From: Lonicera japonica
Lineage: Eukaryota; Streptophyta; Magnoliopsida; Dipsacales; Caprifoliaceae
Length of the DNA: 64,000 nucleotides
Assembly (NCBI GenBank): GCA_021464415.1
Contig: CM038467.1
Coordinates: 54,332,734-54,396,733 of the forward strand
Reading direction: 5' to 3'
Shown here: piece by piece, positions 58,740-64,000 of the stretch
Numbering within the stretch: position 1 is the first letter of the stretch
How the letters are laid out: each line of letters starts with the position of its first letter
Position numbers and translations under genes: made by a program
The notes under the pieces: generated by a model
Databases searched by the model: none
Told to the model about the DNA's origin: nothing
What the model saw: only the letters and a program-made list of their open reading frames with translations

Positions 58740-59160
58740 CACTCACGCCCCATAACTTGCGCCCGCGCCCCAGCAACATCCTTTCTACAATAACGAACCA
58801 AATTACCGATGGAGGAAGTTTATTCTAAATTTAGTTTATTCCTTTTCGTGAGAATATGTCAATATTTTTGGGGTGATTTTATTTTTATCCACCGAATCTT
58901 GCAGTTAATTCGTATTATTAAGTTAATCCGCATTATATATTAAGTTAATCCGCGAGCGTGAATGAACTGACAAAAAAATATAATGAATTTAATTTTATAA
59001 ATATTATTTTAAATAATAATTTAATATAGAAATATCTACTAAATTAATAAGTATAACCACTTTAAAATTTTAGATGGGTAAATTTTAATTAACTTTGCAG
59101 TAAAATAACAAAAACAAAATTTAACCCCTTTCCTCTTGCGGTTTTAACGATTCTCCCAGT
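58740..59160. other. Intergenic, no feature seen
   Basis: AT-rich flank of the gypsy insertion. No gene and no repeat structure was recognised. Confidence 0.4.
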
Positions 59161-59164
59161 GTCT

Positions 59165-59204
59165 CTTCTTCTTCTTCTTCTTCTTCTTCTTCTTCTTCTT
59201 CTTC
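59165..59204 (+). repeat. (CTT)n microsatellite
   Basis: About 13 perfect CTT units about 190 bp before the gypsy 5' LTR; the poly-lysine reading frame across it is an artefact. Confidence 0.9.
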
Positions 59205-59393
59205 AAATTGACAAATCCCGATTTATATAAATTTGATCGTTCCCATGGCACTTTCAAAGACTTAAATTTCAATCCCAGAAACCGTAACTTGCTTGCAAGC
59301 GCTTGAAGAAAGATCAAGAAAGTCACCATCGGAAGTTGTAGTTCACTGGAACCTGTAGTGGTGGAATTCACTGAAGCAGTGGGCGTGGCAGAG

Positions 59394-59955
59394 TGTCACG
59401 AGGTGCCTTCCAACAGCACTCGCGACCGACAACGACTACACTTCATCAGCACCGTGCTTGCGCCCGAGCGCAGCACGACCCAACAGGCGATCCAGCGTCA
59501 TCTAGTTTTATTATGTTTAGGTTTCTCATATGTAAATATTGTTTTCATGTAATTAGATCTAGGAATTTCCTTTGTAATTGTATTGCATTTCCTTTGTATA
59601 AGTTTTCTTATAACTTGTAAGACCCAACGTGCACTGCTACAACTTTGGTATTTTCATTAAGTGGTTATATGTGGGGATAAGACTATCTGCCTCACACCCG
59701 AGTTGCCTACCAGTGCACGTTGTTTAGCACTTTGTTTTCAAGCTCTTACTCTCTTTCGCATTGTAATAGCTTTCCATGTAATCTCAATTCTTGCAATGAA
59801 GTAATCTCAATTTGTGCGCACGCTCTCTTTAAAATTACTGTTGTTGCATGTTGTTTGTTGATTCTGAATAAAATTCGATCACACTCGACCGGGCTATCGG
59901 TTAGCACGGTCGCTCACGCGGCCTCCTTTGTGCCATCAAAGGACGCCCCGTGACA
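59394..59955 (+). repeat. 5' LTR of a Ty3/gypsy retrotransposon
   Basis: A 562-bp block starting TGTCACG and ending CGTGACA, so the termini are perfect 7-bp inverses with TG...CA ends. Two bases further on is the primer-binding site, and the coding frame follows. The 3' LTR lies beyond the right edge, so LTR age cannot be judged here. The predicted target duplication is the 5-mer before it (CAGAG). Confidence 0.8.
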
Positions 59956-59957
59956 GT

Positions 59958-59968
59958 TGGTATCAGAG
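59958..59968 (+). promoter_or_regulatory. Primer-binding site (initiator tRNA-Met)
   Basis: TGGTATCAGAG matches the complement of the 3' end of plant initiator tRNA-Met, two bases after the LTR. The same site is used, on the opposite strand, by the TRIM at 1769. Confidence 0.85.
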
Positions 59969-60025
59969 GGATTGTGTTCGATTGCTGCCTTGTGAAATAC
60001 AGTTGGTGTATCCTGTTACGTTACA

Positions 60026-63000
60026 ATGGGAACCAATGGACAGAGAATCGAACAACTCGAAAGAAATGTTGGCTCTCTAATGGAGAAAATGGGTGGATCG
60101 CCCTCTCTCCTCGATCGTGTGCAAAGTTTGGAGTTACGTACCCAAACTATCCCAGAAGGGGATGCATCGGGTAGCTCGCCCGCACTTGTTGACCGCATAC
60201 AATATTTGGAGGAAGGCCTCCAAAATCTTCAGGGAATGATGATGGATGAGATGAGAACTGAAATCGATCAGCTCGCCCAGAAATTGACTATATTGTCGAT
60301 GGCGGTCGCTAACTCACCAGTTGGGGGTGGGGAGCGTACGAAGATAAAAGTGCCCGAACCCAAAGCATTCACCGGCGTTCGTGATGCTAGGGAATTAGAA
60401 AATTTTGTTTTTGACATGGAACAATATTTCCGTGCAACAAAGGTCGACGAGGAGGAAACGAAGATATCCTCTGCGTCCATGTACTTGTCCGGGGATGCCA
60501 AATTATGGTGGCGGAACAAGTACAACGAGGTTCAAGCTGGGGAGTGCGAGATTAGCACTTGGGAGGATCTGAAAAAGGAGTTGCGTGATCGATTCCTTCC
60601 CGAAAACACCTCCCACAATGCACGACAAGAACTCTTTCAAACGAAGCACTCAGGGAGCATCAAGGAGTATGTCAATGCGTTCACCACCATCATGCTAGAT
60701 ATCCATGATATGAATGATGCTGATAGACTATTCTTCTTAATGATCGGGTTACAACCGTGGGCCAAAACGGAGTTAAATCGTAGGCAAGTGAAGACGTTAA
60801 CTCAAGCCGTATCAACTACTGACAGCCTGCAAGATTACACCACCGGTCCTAAAACAAATGTCCCAAGAAGTGGGCAAACGAAGAATGCGGGGGAGAGAAA
60901 ACCGAATTCTCCTGCCAGACCTGATTGGAGAGGCAACACACCCACCAGGCCATTTACCCAGCAAAATAATTACAAAAATGGGAACAAGTTCACAGGGAAC
61001 TCCCAAACCGGCAATAATGGGAAAAAACCCCTCAGCCCCGAAACGTGCTACTTGTGTCACGGTGCTCATTTCATGGCCAACTGTCCTAACAAGAAACTTT
61101 TAAGTGCCTTTGTTGCTAGAGGTGGCGGCATGTTCCCAAAAGTACCATCTGGTTCTGGACAACCCTTCCGTATCCAGCCAAATGACCACACAGAGTTTGA
61201 GGAGGAAACCGAAGAGTGTGAAGGAGCTTCACTTGGTGCTTATCAAGGGCAGTTCATGCATTCTTGCAACGCGGTGACAGTAGAGGAGGATCATCGACAG
61301 AAAGGGAAGGTAGACCCAACCCCCAATGGGAGAGCAGGTGTTGGGAAGAGTCCTCAAGGAAACGGCCTAATGTATGTTAATATCAAAATCAACGGGAAGC
61401 CGATTCAGGCCATGGTGGACACGGGCGCTACGCACAACTATCTGGCAAGTACTGAAGTTGAACGGTTAGGCCTTATTTTGGAGAAAGGAGTGGGCCGTGT
61501 GAAGGCCATCAATTCGGCCCCTCAACCTGTCGCTGGAATGGCGAAATCTGTGTTAGTCAAGGTGGGTCCTTATGAAGGGAGAACCAACTTCTCAATAGTG
61601 GTAATGGACGACTTCAAGGTTATCCTGGGGTTAGAATTCTTAAGGGAAACTAAGGCTAGCGTCATGCCTAGCACGAATAGCCTCATGATGCTTGGCAAGA
61701 ACCCCTGCGTCATCCCGGTGATGACCCCTTCCAGTAGTGGGAAGTTTTTATCTGCAATTCAACTGAAGAAGGGACTGAAGCACGACAATTCTACTTTTGT
61801 GGCCGCACTAAAATGGGATGAAATTCAGGAGACGCCAGGACCCTTGCCGAAATCCATTCGACGGGTGTTAACCGAGTTCGAAGATGTAATGCCCGACAAC
61901 CTTCCGAAGAAGTTACCTCCACGTAGAGAAGTGGACCACCAGATCGAACTAGTACCGGGTGCTAAGCCTCCAGTTCGAGCAGCTTATCGGATGTCCCAGC
62001 CCGAACTGACAGAACTTCGTAAACAGCTAAAGGAATTATTGGATGCAGGTTTAGTGCAACAAGCCAAATCGCCGTACGGGGCCCCAGTCCTCTTTCAAAA
62101 GAAACAAGATGGCTCCTTGAGAATGTGTGTCGACTACCGTGCTCTCAACAAGGTAACCATTCGGAATAACTACCCGATCCCTCTTGTGGCTGATTGTTTT
62201 GACCAACTCAGCCGGGCAAAAGTTTTCACTAAGCTCGATCTCAGATCCGGGTATTGGCAAGTTCGCATTGCAACAGGAGATGAGGGAAAAACCACATGCG
62301 TCACCAGATACGGGGCTTACGAATTCCTTGTTATGCCATTTGGGCTAACCAATGCTCCAGCCACTTTCAGCACCTTAATGAATCAGGTTCTTAGGGACTA
62401 CTTGGATGATTTTGTCGTTATTTATCTCGATGATATCGTTGTATACAGCGAAAACATGGAAGAACATGAAGAGCACCTGAAGAAGGTATTTGAGAGACTT
62501 CGAAAACATGAGTTGTATATCAAGTTGTCGAAGTGCTCTTTTGCGCAGAAGCGTATCAAATTTCTTGGCCACATCATTGAACAAGGGAGAGTGCAAATGG
62601 ATCCGATTAAGGTCAAGGTTATTCAGGAATGGCAAGCGCCCACCAATGTGTCAGAACTCCGTTCTTTTCTGGGACTCGCGAATTACTACAGAAAGTTTGT
62701 TAAAGACTACTCCAGTATCGCATTGCCCCTGACGGAACTACTAAAGAAGGCAAAAGTTTGGGACTGGTCGACAGGGTGCCAAGCCGCCTTCGATGCTTTA
62801 AAGAAGGCTATGTCCGAAGACCCGGTTCTTACTCTACCTGATGTGACCAAGCCGTTTGAAGTGCACACCGATGCATCAGATGTTGCCCTCGGAGGAGTCT
62901 TAATGCAGGAGAGCCACCCAGTAGCATACGAAAGTCGTAAGCTCAATGACACCGAGAAGAGGTATTCTGCTCATGAGAAGGAGTTACTAGCAGTTGTCCA

Positions 63001-63220
63001 TTGTCTGAGATTATGGCGACACTACCTTCTTGGTTCTCGATTTCTTGTGAAGACAGATAACACTGCAGTCAGCCACTTTCTTAGTCAACCAAAATTGAGT
63101 TCTAAACAAGCAAGGTGGCAAGAGTTACTAGCTGAATTCAATTTTTGGATGGAGTATAAGGCGGGTTCGACCAATAAAGTAATGGATGCTTTGAGTCGCA
63201 GGGTGGAGTTCAACGAATAG
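60026..63220 (+). CDS. Ty3/gypsy gag-pol polyprotein (gag, protease, RT, RNase H), chromovirus-like
   Basis: Open for 1064 codons. Gag comes first, with a coiled-coil-like start and a retrotransposon gag core (FRATKVDEEETKISSASMYL), then a single zinc knuckle C341-x2-C344-x4-H349-x4-C354. The aspartic protease active site is D465-T466-G467 (VDTGATHNYL). The reverse transcriptase has MCVDYRALNKVTIRNNYPIP, KLDLRSGYWQVRI and FGLTNAPATF, with catalytic Y800-L801-D802-D803. RNase H follows, starting near D949 (VHTDASDVALGG) with ALSRRV at the end. The reading frame halts at TAG 63218-63220, after which integrase continues in the same frame. The domain order and RT style suggest a Galadriel/Reina-type chromovirus, but the chromodomain that would prove this is outside the window. 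The start is the first ATG after the primer-binding site. Confidence 0.93.
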   Translation: MGTNGQRIEQLERNVGSLMEKMGGSPSLLDRVQSLELRTQTIPEGDASGSSPALVDRIQYLEEGLQNLQGMMMDEMRTEIDQLAQKLTILSMAVANSPVGGGERTKIKVPEPKAFTGVRDARELENFVFDMEQYFRATKVDEEETKISSASMYLSGDAKLWWRNKYNEVQAGECEISTWEDLKKELRDRFLPENTSHNARQELFQTKHSGSIKEYVNAFTTIMLDIHDMNDADRLFFLMIGLQPWAKTELNRRQVKTLTQAVSTTDSLQDYTTGPKTNVPRSGQTKNAGERKPNSPARPDWRGNTPTRPFTQQNNYKNGNKFTGNSQTGNNGKKPLSPETCYLCHGAHFMANCPNKKLLSAFVARGGGMFPKVPSGSGQPFRIQPNDHTEFEEETEECEGASLGAYQGQFMHSCNAVTVEEDHRQKGKVDPTPNGRAGVGKSPQGNGLMYVNIKINGKPIQAMVDTGATHNYLASTEVERLGLILEKGVGRVKAINSAPQPVAGMAKSVLVKVGPYEGRTNFSIVVMDDFKVILGLEFLRETKASVMPSTNSLMMLGKNPCVIPVMTPSSSGKFLSAIQLKKGLKHDNSTFVAALKWDEIQETPGPLPKSIRRVLTEFEDVMPDNLPKKLPPRREVDHQIELVPGAKPPVRAAYRMSQPELTELRKQLKELLDAGLVQQAKSPYGAPVLFQKKQDGSLRMCVDYRALNKVTIRNNYPIPLVADCFDQLSRAKVFTKLDLRSGYWQVRIATGDEGKTTCVTRYGAYEFLVMPFGLTNAPATFSTLMNQVLRDYLDDFVVIYLDDIVVYSENMEEHEEHLKKVFERLRKHELYIKLSKCSFAQKRIKFLGHIIEQGRVQMDPIKVKVIQEWQAPTNVSELRSFLGLANYYRKFVKDYSSIALPLTELLKKAKVWDWSTGCQAAFDALKKAMSEDPVLTLPDVTKPFEVHTDASDVALGGVLMQESHPVAYESRKLNDTEKRYSAHEKELLAVVHCLRLWRHYLLGSRFLVKTDNTAVSHFLSQPKLSSKQARWQELLAEFNFWMEYKAGSTNKVMDALSRRVEFNE

Positions 63221-64000
63221 TCCAACGCGTTCCTTAACGCCATCCTTCGAATCGACAGCCAAGTGTCTACCGAAATCCGAAACAAAATCAAGAATGTGCT
63301 ACCGCAAGATCCTGTTTCTGCCCAACTATTGAAAATGATCGAGAAGAGGAAGACACGGCAGTTTTGGTTAGACAACGGGTTTATCTCGACAAAGGGAAAT
63401 CGAGTTTTTGTTCCTCGAGTAGGGGAGTTGAGGCGGACCCTGATTCGAGAATGCCATGATACCTTATGGGCGGGACACCCTGGTCAAGAAAGGACGTTGG
63501 CCCTCCTCAAGCAAGGGTACTACTAGCCTCAAATGGAAGACGATGTGGAGAGCTATGTTAGGACTTGCCTGATCTGCCAAGAAGACAAAATCGAGCGGAG
63601 ACAGCCTGCAGGGTTACTGGAACCTCTACCCATCCCAGAGCGACCTTGGGAAAGCGTTTCGCTCGATTTCATATCAGGTCTGCCCAAAGTGGGGGACTTG
63701 ACGACTATCCTTGTGGTTGTCGATCGTTTTTCGAAGTATGTCACTTTTATTGCGGTTCCAAAGAACACGTCGGGAGAGGAGACTGCACAACTATTCTTCA
63801 AGTATGTGGTTAAGTATTGGGGGATTCCTCGGAGCATTGTTAGTGATAGGGACTCACGATTCACGGGAAATTTTTGGAAGGAACTTTTCAAGGGTCTCGG
63901 TTCCAAACTGTGTATGAGCTCCAGTTACCACCCTCAGTCCGATGGGCAGACTGAAAGATACAACGCAATGCTTGAGGAATATCTGCGCCATTTTGCTAGT
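63221..64000 (+). pseudogene. Integrase part of the same gypsy pol, cut off by in-frame stops and the window edge
   Basis: Same frame as the preceding polyprotein. The zinc-binding H-H-C-C end is visible (HDTLWAGHPGQERTLALL, then after a TAG at 63524-63526, CLICQ). The catalytic core has LDFISGLPK (first Asp), VSDRDSRFTG (second Asp) and YHPQSDGQTERYNAMLEEYL (Glu). The triad is preserved, and the two TAG codons (63218 and 63524) are the only breaks seen. The second falls where the family normally has a tryptophan (GYYWPQ-type motif), so it is probably a recent point mutation. The C-terminus and any chromodomain lie beyond base 64000. Confidence 0.85.

Noticed and set aside
58518..58828. Glycine-rich (minus) and proline-rich (plus) frames
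   Set aside because: Artefacts of the C29 homopolymer.
59144..59371. 75-codon minus frame with polylysine
   Set aside because: Reads through the CTT microsatellite; no conserved sequence.
63553..63906. 117-codon minus frame and two plus frames over the integrase region
   Set aside because: Shadows of the integrase reading frame, whose catalytic residues are visible on the plus strand.

Overview
This is a plant nuclear window, almost certainly a eudicot. It is AT-rich and intron-containing, and most of it is transposable elements. Three host genes are recognisable.

(1) At the left edge, seven 3'-terminal exons (656-4885, + strand) encode the C-terminal membrane domain of an autoinhibited plasma-membrane-type Ca2+-ATPase (P2B, ACA8/9/10 clade). 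(2) At 30840-32228 (+) an intact single-exon ATL-type RING-H2 ubiquitin ligase is encoded. (3) At 39265-56968 (-) a complete seven-exon nucleotide-sugar transporter gene is present. Its exons sum to exactly 383 codons including the stop, and its first intron is about 9.9 kb and filled with LINEs. The three genes show no operon-like link and do not appear functionally related.

Layout. 0-5 kb: the ACA gene, with a miniature LTR retrotransposon (TRIM) and a TIR element in its introns. 6-15 kb: a decayed Ty3/gypsy element, with integrase remnants on the minus strand and an antisense gag-like reading frame downstream, as in the Tat lineage; it is interrupted by a Tourist-like MITE and a 1.9-kb LTR-like insertion. 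15-21.5 kb: Mutator-like and long-TIR elements. 21.2-29.2 kb: a dimeric tandem array (alternating short and long units) built from one end of a TIR element and then duplicated again as a 3-4 kb block. 30-32 kb: the ATL gene. 33-38 kb: several MITEs with clear target-site duplications (TSDs). 39-57 kb: the transporter gene, with nested elements in its introns, including a LINE inserted into another LINE. 57.5 kb: a 384-bp near-perfect hairpin upstream of the transporter start. 59.4-64 kb: the 5' LTR, primer-binding site, gag-pol and part of the integrase of a fairly young chromovirus-like Ty3/gypsy element that runs off the right edge and carries two in-frame stops.

I found no CRISPR array, tRNA or rRNA gene, and nothing that looks like a dedicated new cellular system. 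The most unusual structures are the dimeric array, the TRIM with 74-bp LTRs, and the hairpin next to the transporter gene. Exon limits and TSDs were read by eye and not computed.
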